64,000 nt of DNA from the NCBI RefSeq assembly GCF_030718935.1, contig NZ_CP132194.1, positions 1,674,001-1,738,000 of the forward strand, given 5' to 3'. Shown here piece after piece: positions 54,294-63,550 of this stretch. Below the pieces are notes generated by a model, which worked only from the letters and a program-made list of their open reading frames with translations, did not search any database and was not told where the DNA came from. The DNA comes from Psychrobacter sp. M13. Its GTDB lineage: Bacteria > Pseudomonadota > Gammaproteobacteria > Pseudomonadales > Moraxellaceae. Made by a program: the position numbers and the translations under genes. The first letter of the stretch is position 1. Each line of letters starts with the position of its first letter.

Positions 54294-54707
54294 ATGCTAA
54301 TAAAAATTGGCGAGCTTGCCACACGCACAGGTGCAACGGTCGAAACCATTCGCTATTATGAAAAAGAGAAATTGTTACCAGAGCCTGCGCGTAGCCAAGG
54401 TAATTATCGGTTATATCGTGAAGCGCATATTGAACGTCTACAATTTATCTTACATTGTCGGACGCTCGATATGACTTTGGATGAAGTACGAACGCTACTT
54501 CAGTACTGGGACAAACCTGAGGAGAACTGCGATGAGGTCAATGTGCTACTCGATGAGCATATTGAAGCGGTCAAAATACGTATGGAGGAGTCGGCGCAAT
54601 TAAAACAGCATCTACTGGTGTTACGACAAAAATGTGCAAGTGCAGCTCCAGCTAAATCATGCGGGATACTGAATGCACTTGCTGATAATTCTTGTCATCA
54701 CAGTTGA
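54294..54707 (+). CDS. cadR: MerR-family Cd(II)/Pb(II)-responsive regulator
   Basis: The 137-residue protein has a MerR HTH (IKIGELATRTGATVETIRYYE) and a dimerisation helix. The metal-binding cysteines Cys79, Cys114 and Cys123 have the CadR/PbrR spacing, and the tail NSCHHS adds Cys134 and two His, as in CadR. It should switch on a metal efflux gene when bound to cadmium or lead. The neighbouring ATPase gene is only a remnant, so its working target must be elsewhere or lost. Confidence 0.88.
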   Translation: MLIKIGELATRTGATVETIRYYEKEKLLPEPARSQGNYRLYREAHIERLQFILHCRTLDMTLDEVRTLLQYWDKPEENCDEVNVLLDEHIEAVKIRMEESAQLKQHLLVLRQKCASAAPAKSCGILNALADNSCHHS

Positions 54708-54756
54708 TAGCATATCAACCATGACGCAGCTTTGGTGCAAATAGGTGCCTGCTAAA

Positions 54757-56067
54757 TTAAATGCTGGTTAACATCGGCAACCAAAACACCAAAGCTAACA
54801 AGGTGATGAATAGTACAGGTGGCGTGATTAACAAACCAACTTTCATATACTGACCCCAGCTGATTTTATAGTCTTTTTCTGCCAGTACATGTAGCCATAA
54901 CAAGGTTGCCAAGCTACCTATTGGGGTGAATTTTGGCCCCAAATCATTGCCAATGACATTGGCATAAATCATTAGCTCACGCGTAGCCGCTGGTACTTGG
55001 GCACTATCAATAGCAAGTGCGCCGATCAGGGTTGATGGCATATTGTTCATGACTGAGGCAACAATAGCGGATAAAAAGCCAGTCCCTAGTGTAGCAACAA
55101 CATTGCCTTGCTGTCCGAGCCAATTAAGCACTTGCGCCCCGTAAGCGGTCAATCCAGCATTACCTAAGCCATAAACTACCAAATACATCCCGATTGAAAA
55201 CAACACGATCTGCCAAGGTGCTTTGCGCAAAACATCAGTCACAGACAACTTGGTATCACGGCCGCCTTGCCACCAGCGACCTGCAATGGCCATCAGTACT
55301 AGCGCTGCAATACCTGTCACCACTGAAATCACCAGTCCTAATGACTCAGTAGCAAAATAAGCGATAAGTAACAAGGTCAATAATGGAAAGGCCGCTTTAA
55401 AAACTAACGGATCTTTGATAGCGGATTGTGGCAAACTTAGGTTATCTATCTCGTAATGCTTGGGAATATGGCGTGCGTAGGCGACCCATAATACTAATAA
55501 TGTCGCGATAACTGACACGATATTCACGGGCACCATCACCAAAGCATAGCGACCGAAACTAATATTAAAATAATTAGCGCTAACGATATTGACGAGGTTG
55601 GAGGTCACTAAAGGTAGGCTTGCGGTATCGGCAATAAAGCCCGTCGCAATAATAAAGGCCAAGGCTGATTTGGGTGCAAAATCAAGGCGCAGTAGAATGG
55701 CGATCACAATAGGCGTGAGCAATAACGCCGCCCCGTCATTAGCAAAAAAGGCGGCAATGAATGCGCCTAAAATAACAATCATCGGAAATAGCCGTCGACC
55801 TTGACCCTTGCCCAATCTAGCAACGTGTAGCGCGGCCCAACCAAAAAACCCTGCCTCATCCAATATCAAAGAGATGATAATCAGCGCGACAAAAGTAAAA
55901 GTAGCATCCCAAACAATATCCCAGACGACAGCCACATCAGACAACTGCACTACACCGAACAATAGCGCCACTAAAGCGCCACCCATCGCACTCCAACCGA
56001 TGCCCAGTCCTTTTGGCTGCCATATTACTAAAGTCAAAGTGACAATAAAAATTGCTAATGCGAGCAT
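54757..56067 (-). CDS. arsB: Arsenite efflux membrane protein ArsB
   Basis: The 436-residue protein has about 11-12 membrane segments and ArsB hallmarks: FTFVALIIISLILDEAGFFG, FFANDGAALLLTPIVIAIL and NDLGPKFTPIGSLATLLWLH. It exports arsenite or antimonite across the inner membrane. It is the last gene of the minus-strand arsR, arsC-arsH, arsB operon, 68 bp after the fusion gene. Confidence 0.92.
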   Translation of the reverse strand: MLALAIFIVTLTLVIWQPKGLGIGWSAMGGALVALLFGVVQLSDVAVVWDIVWDATFTFVALIIISLILDEAGFFGWAALHVARLGKGQGRRLFPMIVILGAFIAAFFANDGAALLLTPIVIAILLRLDFAPKSALAFIIATGFIADTASLPLVTSNLVNIVSANYFNISFGRYALVMVPVNIVSVIATLLVLWVAYARHIPKHYEIDNLSLPQSAIKDPLVFKAAFPLLTLLLIAYFATESLGLVISVVTGIAALVLMAIAGRWWQGGRDTKLSVTDVLRKAPWQIVLFSIGMYLVVYGLGNAGLTAYGAQVLNWLGQQGNVVATLGTGFLSAIVASVMNNMPSTLIGALAIDSAQVPAATRELMIYANVIGNDLGPKFTPIGSLATLLWLHVLAEKDYKISWGQYMKVGLLITPPVLFITLLALVFWLPMLTSI

Positions 56068-56135
56068 ACAAATGCCTTAAAAAAGCAAAGATATTAAAAA
56101 ATATCAAAAACGGTAACGTTAAATAGGCTCTCGGG

Positions 56136-57269
56136 TTAAATCGGTTTCTGATTCACGCGTTGTGACAGCGCCTCTGCACTCTCCACACGCTCTGAATAGC
56201 GATCAGTTAGATAAGCTGAGCGTCCACGAGTAAGCCATGTAAATTTAACCAACTCCTCACAGACATCGACAACCCGCTGATATAAAGACGAGCTCAGCAT
56301 ACGATCATTATCATCAAACTCTAAAAAAGCTTTGGGAATAGACGACTGATTGGGCATGGTAATCATGCGCATCCAGCGCCCCAAGATACGCAGCTGATTG
56401 ACGGTATTAAAGCTTTGACTGCCACCACTAACTTGCATTATTGCTAAGGTCTTGCCTTGTGTCGGACGGATGCCACCTAGTGATAGTGGAATCCAATCTA
56501 TCTGCGCTTTCATAATGCTAGTGATACTGCCATGACGTTCAGGGCTGACCCATAGCATGCCCTCAGACCACGCGGCTAGCTCACGCAGTTCTTGTACCTT
56601 TGGGTGATCGGCATCAGTACTATCAGGCAGGGGTAGACCTGTGGGATCAAAGGTACGTACCTCACAACCATACCAGCGCAATAGCCGACTGGCCTCTTCG
56701 CTTGCCAATTTAGAAAACGAGCGTGTGCGCAGAGAGCCGTATAACACTAATATCTTTGGTGGATGACGGGGATCAGTTGCACTGATCAGAGCGTTGATAT
56801 CGATCGGCTGTAGCTCAGCGGCCTCTATATTGGGTAGCTCATGTCGATCAATAGAATCTTGCAATGCGTCCCCTTTAGCAGAGTAAAGCACTTCGCCATC
56901 TTCTTTGATAAAGTGGCTCACTGGGTTATCTAATAATTCAAACACTCGCTCTGAAGGTCGGCACAGTGCAGCGCCTTTAGAGGTGACTACAATAGGACGA
57001 TTGATCAAAATAGGATGCGCCATCATGGCATCAATAAGCTGATCATCGGATAATTCTGCATCATCCAGCCCCAACGCAACCATTTCCTTTCGGCGTAATA
57101 ACTCACGCGCAGATATGTTCATCACTGCTAATAGCTCAAGTAAATACTCACGGGTAGGCGGTGTTTTTAGGTATTCAATGACGTTGGGTATTTCGCCTGA
57201 TGCTTTGATGATAGCTAAGGTATTGCGAGAGGTGCCACAGTTAGGATTGTGAAAAATAATGGGTGTCAT
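56136..57269 (-). CDS. ArsC-ArsH fusion (arsenate reductase plus NADPH-dependent FMN reductase)
   Basis: The 377-residue protein joins two arsenic proteins. Residues 1-115 are glutaredoxin-dependent ArsC with catalytic Cys11 ([11 protein letters not shown]) and the active-site Arg residues in [10 protein letters not shown] and CRPSERV. A linker of about 50 residues follows. Residues about 168-365 are ArsH, with the flavin phosphate loop [12 protein letters not shown] and [13 protein letters not shown], then [20 protein letters not shown]. ArsC reduces arsenate to arsenite; ArsH oxidises trivalent organoarsenicals. No frameshift is seen at the junction, so a true fusion is likely. Confidence 0.9.
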   Translation of the reverse strand: MTPIIFHNPNCGTSRNTLAIIKASGEIPNVIEYLKTPPTREYLLELLAVMNISARELLRRKEMVALGLDDAELSDDQLIDAMMAHPILINRPIVVTSKGAALCRPSERVFELLDNPVSHFIKEDGEVLYSAKGDALQDSIDRHELPNIEAAELQPIDINALISATDPRHPPKILVLYGSLRTRSFSKLASEEASRLLRWYGCEVRTFDPTGLPLPDSTDADHPKVQELRELAAWSEGMLWVSPERHGSITSIMKAQIDWIPLSLGGIRPTQGKTLAIMQVSGGSQSFNTVNQLRILGRWMRMITMPNQSSIPKAFLEFDDNDRMLSSSLYQRVVDVCEELVKFTWLTRGRSAYLTDRYSERVESAEALSQRVNQKPI

Positions 57270-57337
57270 AACGACCTTTTATTCTGTTAGCAAATTATAA
57301 AATTAGAAGGGTTTGTATTATCAAAAATAATAGTAGC

Positions 57338-57706
57338 TTAACCACTAGGCTTAACGGATGTATCGGATGTGTCAATGTCACAGGCACTCAAGCTGTCCAC
57401 AAGCAAGCTACATAGCTCTGGATGACCGCTACAGCAGTCTTTTAATAAGAACTGAATGACCTCTTCCATATGTGTGAGGGAAGCCCGATAGATAATTTGG
57501 CGGCTTTGTCGTTGTGAGGTTACCCATTCTGCCCGCGCAAGCACAGCTAAGTGCGCCGACATCGTATTATGCGGCACATCAAGCGCGCGTGCGATATCAC
57601 CAGCAGGCAAACCATCAGGCTCATGACTGACCAACAGACGAAAAGCGTTTAATCGAGTGTCTTGAGAGAGCGCAGCAAAGCTGGCAGTAGCATTTATTAT
57701 TTCCAT
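57338..57706 (-). CDS. arsR: ArsR-family arsenic-responsive repressor with C-terminal cysteines
   Basis: The 122-residue protein has a winged helix (LPAGDIARALDVPHNTMSAH, LAVLARAEWVTSQRQSRQI). It lacks the classical ELCVCDL motif in the recognition helix. Instead it has Cys91, Cys92 and Cys99 (CCSGHPELC) and Cys109, like the C-terminal As(III) site of Acidithiobacillus ferrooxidans ArsR. It heads the ars operon. A 13-bp inverted repeat overlapping its start codon is the probable operator. Confidence 0.88.
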   Translation of the reverse strand: MEIINATASFAALSQDTRLNAFRLLVSHEPDGLPAGDIARALDVPHNTMSAHLAVLARAEWVTSQRQSRQIIYRASLTHMEEVIQFLLKDCCSGHPELCSLLVDSLSACDIDTSDTSVKPSG

Positions 57707-57734
57707 ATGTCCAATAATATAGACATATGGAAAT
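57699..57734. promoter_or_regulatory. ArsR operator overlapping the arsR start codon
   Basis: ATTTCCATATGTC (57699-57711) and GACATATGGAAAT (57722-57734) form a perfect 13-bp inverted repeat with a 10-bp spacer. The left arm covers the arsR ATG (57704-57706). No gene is seen in the rest of 57707-57943. Confidence 0.75.
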
Positions 57735-57943
57735 AAATCAAGAGTTTTTATGGGTTATACCATTCTCTGCCAAAAAAATGGTGGCACGGGGTCAGCCAGC
57801 TTACAGGGGCAACCTTAGCCAGCTCAGCATAAATTTGTATACTTAAGCTGAACTAGCTGATAAGCCATGCAAGCTGACGGATGGTAGCATGCCCTCATAC
57901 GTTAGCGTTTTTTATACTTTTAACTTTTTATACCTTTAAAATT

Positions 57944-58366
57944 TTATGCCTCCAAACTAAAGATAGGCTGACCATATTCTACATTCTGTCCTTCTTTAAC
58001 TAAGATATCACTGATGGTCCCGTTTTTATCACTGACGACAGGTAACAAGCGGGTCAGCTCATCAATAAAGCAGACGGTTTGACCCTTTGCAACACGATCA
58101 CCTTTGTTAACTAAAGGATCAGTAGTAGCATCTTCACTTAGGTAGACTTGACCGACATGAGTAGCAGATACTTGCAAACTCTTATTGCCACTATCTTTGC
58201 CCTTATCAGTAGGCGCTGTTGCTACTGTCTCGATGGGACTGTTACTACCCTGTTGATCTACTCTATTGACCACCGTAATAGACTGCCCATTATTGACAAT
58301 GGTTACTTCATGCAACTGACTGCTCTCGACCAGTCCAACGACACGTGCCACTTTTTCTATATCCAT
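57944..58366 (-). CDS. BCCP-like protein lacking the biotinyl lysine
   Basis: The 140-residue protein aligns with biotin carboxyl carrier proteins: an N-terminal segment (IEKVARVVGLVESSQLHEV), a variable linker and a C-terminal biotinyl-type domain (NGTISDILVKEGQNVEYGQP). The biotinylation motif EAMKMM, present in the accB at 63551, is DELTRLL here, so Lys is replaced by Thr and it cannot carry biotin at that site. It is the last gene of the accBC-pxp-transporter operon, 22 bp after the NRAMP gene. Possibly structural or regulatory. Confidence 0.8.
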   Translation of the reverse strand: MDIEKVARVVGLVESSQLHEVTIVNNGQSITVVNRVDQQGSNSPIETVATAPTDKGKDSGNKSLQVSATHVGQVYLSEDATTDPLVNKGDRVAKGQTVCFIDELTRLLPVVSDKNGTISDILVKEGQNVEYGQPIFSLEA

Positions 58367-58388
58367 AATAGACTCCTTGATTTGTCTT

Positions 58389-59576
58389 TTAGCTCATTCC
58401 AAGATATTGCATAATAGTCATTACGCTTAATATAGTCATTGATATAGCAATGACCCAACCAAGCACGGCAATCCAGATCGGATGCTTATAATTACCAACA
58501 ATGTTTTTTCTATAAGCGGCAATAAGAATAATGACCATAGCGATAGGCAGCACCAAGCCATTTAACGTACCAACCAAGACTAATACTTGAGCGGGCTTGC
58601 CAATAGTGGCAAATACGAATGTCGAAATAATGATAAAACCAATAATAAAATAGCGCTTATGTCTTTCGATAAATGGATGAAAGTTGGTCATAAAAGAGAC
58701 AGAGGTATAAGCTGCGCCAATGACAGAGGTTACAGAAGCAGCCCAAATTACAATACCAAAAATAACTTTACCAGTGTTGCCTAAGATGTACTGAAAAGGT
58801 GACATGGCTGGGTTCGCAGGATCCAATGAAACACCTTGAGAAACCACGCCTAAAACAGCAAGGAATAAGAATACGCGAATAACAGAGGCCACTAAAATAC
58901 CCGTTACTGAACTTCTAGTAACGTCTGCTAGGTTTTCTTCACCACTCACGCCAGCTTCTAGCAAGCGATGCGCGCCAGAGAAAGTGATATAACCGCCGAC
59001 GGTACCGCCAACTAAAGTGACGATAGCGACTGCATCAATCTTGTCGGGCATGATGGTCTTAGTGACGGCTTCGGCTAATGGCGGGTCAGATTTGAATACC
59101 ACATAAATGATCAATACAATGAGAATAAAGCCCATTAATTGCGCGAACTTGTCCATCATAGGCCCAGTTTCTCGGCCTAAAAATATAGCAACAGCAATCA
59201 CCCCACTGATCAGTGCACCAGTGATCGGCGAGATATTGAACATTGACTGCATGCCAAGCCCAGCGCCACCGATATTACCGATATTAAAAGCCAGTCCCCC
59301 TGCGATAATCAGGAAAGCTAGCAAATAACCAACCCCTGGAAAGACTAAGTTAGCAATTTCCTGCGCACGCTTTTTGGATACTGCAACTATTCGCCAAACG
59401 TTAAGCTGTACCCCAATATCCATAATAATAGATATGAGGATGACAAAACCAAAGCTAGCCATTAGGCTTTCGGTAAAAGTAGCCGTTTGGGTCAAAAACC
59501 CTGGCCCTACTGCTGAGGTCGCCATCAAAAAAGCGGCACCCAAAATAGCAGTATTGTGTTTTTTTAAGGTACTCAT
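58389..59576 (-). CDS. NRAMP-family membrane transporter (YcsG-like)
   Basis: The start at ATG 59576 has AAGGAT at good spacing; ATG 59582 adds two residues. The protein is 395 residues with about 11 membrane segments, NRAMP fold (SAVGPGFLTQTATFTESLMAS in the first helix region, in place of the DPGN metal motif). Family members in pxp/ycs operons lack the metal-coordinating motif and are candidates for organic solute uptake. Position in the operon suggests import of 5-oxoproline or a related compound. Confidence 0.82.
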   Translation of the reverse strand: MSTLKKHNTAILGAAFLMATSAVGPGFLTQTATFTESLMASFGFVILISIIMDIGVQLNVWRIVAVSKKRAQEIANLVFPGVGYLLAFLIIAGGLAFNIGNIGGAGLGMQSMFNISPITGALISGVIAVAIFLGRETGPMMDKFAQLMGFILIVLIIYVVFKSDPPLAEAVTKTIMPDKIDAVAIVTLVGGTVGGYITFSGAHRLLEAGVSGEENLADVTRSSVTGILVASVIRVFLFLAVLGVVSQGVSLDPANPAMSPFQYILGNTGKVIFGIVIWAASVTSVIGAAYTSVSFMTNFHPFIERHKRYFIIGFIIISTFVFATIGKPAQVLVLVGTLNGLVLPIAMVIILIAAYRKNIVGNYKHPIWIAVLGWVIAISMTILSVMTIMQYLGMS

Positions 59577-59629
59577 ATACATCCTTGTTTTATACAGAGT
59601 AGGTGGTTCAAACTATTTTTAAGCTGATA

Positions 59630-60391
59630 TTAAGCCGATATCTCAATACCTTGAAGCTCTAGCTGCTTCTTTATCTCCTGCGCAAATAAAATGGCGTGTT
59701 CACCATCACCATGTAAACAGATGCTTTGCGCCTCTACTGGCACCGTCGCGCCACATATACTAGTGACTTCTCCTTCGTTAAGCATTTGCAATACATGCTT
59801 AACGGCCTCGTCAGTATCGGTTATTACCGCGTTATCTTTGCTGCGAGAGACCAATGAGCCATCTTTTTCATAGTTTCTATCGGCAAATACTTCTGATATC
59901 ACCTCTAAGCCATGGTTTTTGGCTGATTTGACTAGATAGCCCCCTGATAAACCCATCACTTTTAAAGTGGGATCAAAACGCTTTATTTCGCTGACCAAGA
60001 TATCTGATAGCTTCTCATCGCTGGCTGCTTGATTATACAAAGCACCGTGTGGTTTGACATACTCTAATGAAACCCCAACCAAGTCACAGAGCGCTTTTGT
60101 CGCGCCCAACTGATAAGCCATCAAGGCTCGATACTCACCCTCGTCTAAGGATTGATTGGTACGACCGAAGTTCTCTCTGTCATTTAGTCCAGGGTGCGCG
60201 CCTACTCTAACGTTGTTTTGTTTCGCTAATTGCAAGGTAGCTAACATCTCGGCATAAGAGCCTGCATGAAGACCGCAGCAGACGTTAGCCGAGCTAACTA
60301 TGGTTAATAGCTTGTCATCTTGGCCGCAGCCTTCGGCGACGTCGGCGTTTAAGTCAACGCTATCGACGGTTTTTGAAGCATCAATTTTCAT
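59630..60391 (-). CDS. pxpA: 5-oxoprolinase subunit A (LamB/YcsF family)
   Basis: The start at ATG 60391 (MKIDASKTVDSVDLN) has a strong AAGGAG; the longer frame to 60442 lies inside pxpC. The protein is 253 residues with YcsF motifs DLNADVAEGCGQDD, NVCCGLHAG, VRVGAHPGLNDRENFGR and VKPHGALYNQA. With PxpB and PxpC it cleaves 5-oxoproline to glutamate using ATP. It overlaps the end of pxpC by 11 bp. Confidence 0.9.
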   Translation of the reverse strand: MKIDASKTVDSVDLNADVAEGCGQDDKLLTIVSSANVCCGLHAGSYAEMLATLQLAKQNNVRVGAHPGLNDRENFGRTNQSLDEGEYRALMAYQLGATKALCDLVGVSLEYVKPHGALYNQAASDEKLSDILVSEIKRFDPTLKVMGLSGGYLVKSAKNHGLEVISEVFADRNYEKDGSLVSRSKDNAVITDTDEAVKHVLQMLNEGEVTSICGATVPVEAQSICLHGDGEHAILFAQEIKKQLELQGIEISA

Positions 60392-61301
60392 GGGCGTACT
60401 CCTTAATTTGCTCGATATAATAGTGTCGGTTTTGCTGTTCATATAATGCCTGCTCTACGGTTACCATGGCAAATTGACAGGTTTTACCAAATCTAATTTG
60501 CGCCATGAGCCCTATATCTGCGTTAATCACCGTGGCTATTTTAGGATAGCCGCCTGTGGTTTGTGCGTCAGCCATCAGCACAATCGGCTGACCTTGTGGC
60601 GGCACTTGAATCATACCGATATCGACGCCGTGCGAACTCATCTGTATAGCTTCAATAAACTCAAGGGCGTTACCATTCAAGCGATAGCCCATACGGTTGC
60701 TGCTACTTTGTAGTTGCCATTGTTGCGACTCAAACGCCGCTTTTGAGTCAGAGGTAAAGTATTCGTACTCGCTGTTTTTTATCACTCTAATAGTCTGAGT
60801 AGGTACAAGCCTTGCCACCCCTATGACAGGTAAGTTTGAGGCGGCTCTAACTTTTAGGGTATCGTCTGCCTTGAGATATCTACCCTCAAAGCCACCGAAC
60901 CCAGCTTTTAGGTTGGTACTAGTAGACTGCAGGACAGGCTCTATATCAAAGCCACCGTGCACACACAGATAGGTATACATCCCTTGTAATGGGCGTATGA
61001 GTTTGAGGGTTTGCCCTGCCTGCGCATTGATACGCCAATAGCAAGCAATACGCTTATCATCTAAATAAGCCTCGTATAACGCACCGGTTAGACAAAAACT
61101 GACATTTTCTTCAAATTCTACAATCAACTCACCCATAGCAATTTCAATAGCAGGCTCGTTAAGATCGTTTTTCATCAAAGCATTGCCTGCTTGCAATGAC
61201 CAGCTATCCATGACGCCATTTCTACCTACCCCCATACTTCGGTAGCCAAATCGTCCTGAGTCTTGGATGCTAGCAAGCGCATTTGTGGTTAAAATCTTCA
61301 T
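60381..61301 (-). CDS. pxpC: 5-oxoprolinase subunit C (KipA/biotin-dependent carboxyltransferase-like)
   Basis: The 306-residue protein has the family start (TNALASIQDSGRFGYRSMGV) and motifs AIEIAMGELIVEF, SSNRMGYRLNG and GQPIVLMADAQTTGGYPKIA. It forms the 5-oxoprolinase with PxpA and PxpB. It lies 88 bp after pxpB and overlaps pxpA. Confidence 0.9.
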   Translation of the reverse strand: MKILTTNALASIQDSGRFGYRSMGVGRNGVMDSWSLQAGNALMKNDLNEPAIEIAMGELIVEFEENVSFCLTGALYEAYLDDKRIACYWRINAQAGQTLKLIRPLQGMYTYLCVHGGFDIEPVLQSTSTNLKAGFGGFEGRYLKADDTLKVRAASNLPVIGVARLVPTQTIRVIKNSEYEYFTSDSKAAFESQQWQLQSSSNRMGYRLNGNALEFIEAIQMSSHGVDIGMIQVPPQGQPIVLMADAQTTGGYPKIATVINADIGLMAQIRFGKTCQFAMVTVEQALYEQQNRHYYIEQIKEYAHEN

Positions 61302-61389
61302 CGATGCTACCTTTTTATATTTCTATTTATTTTTTATTTCTTTATTTTATTGATATTTTTTATTCATGTAGCTATTACTTATAGCGATG

Positions 61390-62061
61390 TCAGTCATGAA
61401 TATCGACAGCTCTAAACTGTAAGGTATCGCCTGCGTTTAGCAAGGTAGGAGACGCTTGGTCTAAATCAAATAAAGCACTATCAGTCTGCCCTAATAGCTG
61501 CCAGCCCCCTGGAGACTCAAAGGGATAGACGCCTGTCTGTTCACCGCCGATACCAACTGAGCCTGCGGGTACTTGCGTTCTTGGGATAGCATGCCTTGGG
61601 AAATATAAAGATTCGGATAAGCCACCAAGATAAGGAAATCCAGGTTGAAAGCCAATGAAATAGACGGTATAAGTCGCTTCGGTATGCAGATTCACCACAG
61701 CTTCAACCGAGAGGCCTAGTTCAGTGGCCATAGACTTTAGATCAGGACCATATTGACCGCCATAGCGCACTGGAATCTCAACATGATTGCCATTGATTAT
61801 CTTTGATGGGATATCATCAAGCAGCGCGGATAGCTTATCTTTAAAGCTCTGTAGCTCGATCCATACTAGCGGCGCTATAAATACACTGAGCGTATTCATC
61901 CCAATCACTACTTCTATAACCTCTGGCAGCTGTTGTATGCTATCTGCCAACGCCCAGCACTGTTGCTGTTTTTCTAAGGTGATAGGTTTAGGGAAGAATA
62001 AAACCAGATTGGTCTCACTGCATAGTTGCCACTGTAAATCCATTAGCGTGCGCTCCATCAT
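61390..62061 (-). CDS. pxpB: 5-oxoprolinase subunit B (KipI family)
   Basis: The 223-residue protein has the KipI motifs VEIPVRYGGQYGPDLKSMA, GFQPGFPYLGGL and IPRTQVPAGSVGIGGEQTG. The true start may be ATG 62043, which has GGAG 9 bp upstream; the frame also allows ATG 62061 or 62058. It is the ATP-using subunit partner of PxpC. It follows accC. Confidence 0.9.
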   Translation of the reverse strand: MMERTLMDLQWQLCSETNLVLFFPKPITLEKQQQCWALADSIQQLPEVIEVVIGMNTLSVFIAPLVWIELQSFKDKLSALLDDIPSKIINGNHVEIPVRYGGQYGPDLKSMATELGLSVEAVVNLHTEATYTVYFIGFQPGFPYLGGLSESLYFPRHAIPRTQVPAGSVGIGGEQTGVYPFESPGGWQLLGQTDSALFDLDQASPTLLNAGDTLQFRAVDIHD

Positions 62062-62069
62062 CTTTGTTT

Positions 62070-62125
62070 TGCATTATCTTGGTTATACACTGTCTTGGTT
62101 ATATATATTTTCGTTATACATTGCC
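62070..62125. repeat. Imperfect short repeats between accC and pxpB
   Basis: CTTGGTTATACACTGT, CTTGGTTATATATAT and TTCGTTATACATTG occur in a row in the AT-rich spacer. They could be a local slippage product. No function is evident. Confidence 0.35.
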
Positions 62126-62134
62126 ACTCAAGCT

Positions 62135-63481
62135 TTAGATATTGTCCGTTATCCATTCCGCTAGATAATGAATACTCATTTGACCTTTACAAAACCCTGC
62201 ATCTTTGAATAGGCGCTCATGAAGACTGATATTAGTATCAATCCCTGTAATTTGCGCCTCTGACAATGCCGCTTGCATCTTTTTTATCGCTTGCTCTCTT
62301 GAAGCATCATGCACGCACATTTTGGCAATTAGGCTATCGTAAGAAGGTGGCACGACATAATTGGACTCAACATGACTGTCCACTCGGACGCCAAGCCCTG
62401 CTGGCATATGACAGTAGTCTATACGTCCCGCATTTGGCAAAAAGGTATTAGGGTTTTCAGCATTAATGCGGCATTCAAAAGCGTGTCCAGTGATAATAAT
62501 ATCGCTTTGCTCATGGGCTAGCGGTAGCCCTGCGGCGACTCGTATTTGTTCTTGAACGATATCTACCCCTGTGACCATCTCAGTAATAGTATGCTCAACC
62601 TGAATCCGAGTATTCATCTCGATGAAGAAGAACTCCCCATTTTCATATAAAAATTCAAACGTGCCAGCCCCTCTATAGTGCATTTGCTGGCAGGCAGTCG
62701 CACAAGCTTGACCTATCCGCTGTCTTTGCTCATCGGTAATACCCGGTGCTGGTGCTTCCTCGATGACTTTTTGATGGCGGCGCTGCATAGAGCAATCGCG
62801 CTCACCCAAGTAGATAGCGTTACCATGAGTATCAGATAAGACTTGAACTTCAACATGCCGAGGCAATTGCAAGTATTTTTCAAGATAAACGATATCACTA
62901 CCAAAGTTGGCTTTGGCTTCGGTTTGGGTCATAGAAATGGCAGATAACAGATCGTCCTGCTTGTCGACGACACGCATACCGCGACCACCGCCACCGCTAG
63001 CCGCTTTAATAATGACAGGATAGCCGACGTCATTTGCAATCTTGATCACTTGATCCGCATCAGTCGGCAAAGCACCTTCGGAGCCAGGAACACAGGGCAC
63101 GCCCGCTTGCATCATTTGCTTCTTGGCCTCGACCTTGTCTCCCATCTCTCTTATATTGTCGGCTGTTGGGCCAATAAATATCAGACCCGACTGTTCGATT
63201 AAAGCTGCAAAGTCTGCATTTTCAGATAAAAACCCGTAGCCTGGATGAATAGCCTCAGCGCCTGTCATTTTTGCCGCGGAGACAAGCGCTCTTTGATTGA
63301 GGTAGCTATGTGTGGCATTAGCAGGGCCAATGCATATTTTCTCATCGGCTAAGCGCACTGGTAACGAGTCTTTATCTGCTTCTGAGTAGGCAATGACGGA
63401 TTGAATACCTAGCTGTTTACAAGCTCGGATAACCCGCAGAGCAATCTCACCACGATTGGCAATCAAGATTTTTGAGAACAT
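62135..63481 (-). CDS. accC: Biotin carboxylase subunit (AccC-type)
   Basis: The 448-residue protein has the biotin carboxylase fold: [19 protein letters not shown] start, ATP-grasp loop [34 protein letters not shown] and [16 protein letters not shown] with catalytic Glu/Arg. It carboxylates biotin on a BCCP using ATP and bicarbonate. It may be a second copy dedicated to this operon; the housekeeping accBC pair cannot be checked here. Confidence 0.93.
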   Translation of the reverse strand: MFSKILIANRGEIALRVIRACKQLGIQSVIAYSEADKDSLPVRLADEKICIGPANATHSYLNQRALVSAAKMTGAEAIHPGYGFLSENADFAALIEQSGLIFIGPTADNIREMGDKVEAKKQMMQAGVPCVPGSEGALPTDADQVIKIANDVGYPVIIKAASGGGGRGMRVVDKQDDLLSAISMTQTEAKANFGSDIVYLEKYLQLPRHVEVQVLSDTHGNAIYLGERDCSMQRRHQKVIEEAPAPGITDEQRQRIGQACATACQQMHYRGAGTFEFLYENGEFFFIEMNTRIQVEHTITEMVTGVDIVQEQIRVAAGLPLAHEQSDIIITGHAFECRINAENPNTFLPNAGRIDYCHMPAGLGVRVDSHVESNYVVPPSYDSLIAKMCVHDASREQAIKKMQAALSEAQITGIDTNISLHERLFKDAGFCKGQMSIHYLAEWITDNI

Positions 63482-63550
63482 ATCAGTTTCCCTAAGCTGG
63501 TCTTTTTAAAGAATATAGTATTGGCTATAGCGTTTATTGGCTATTTGGCT

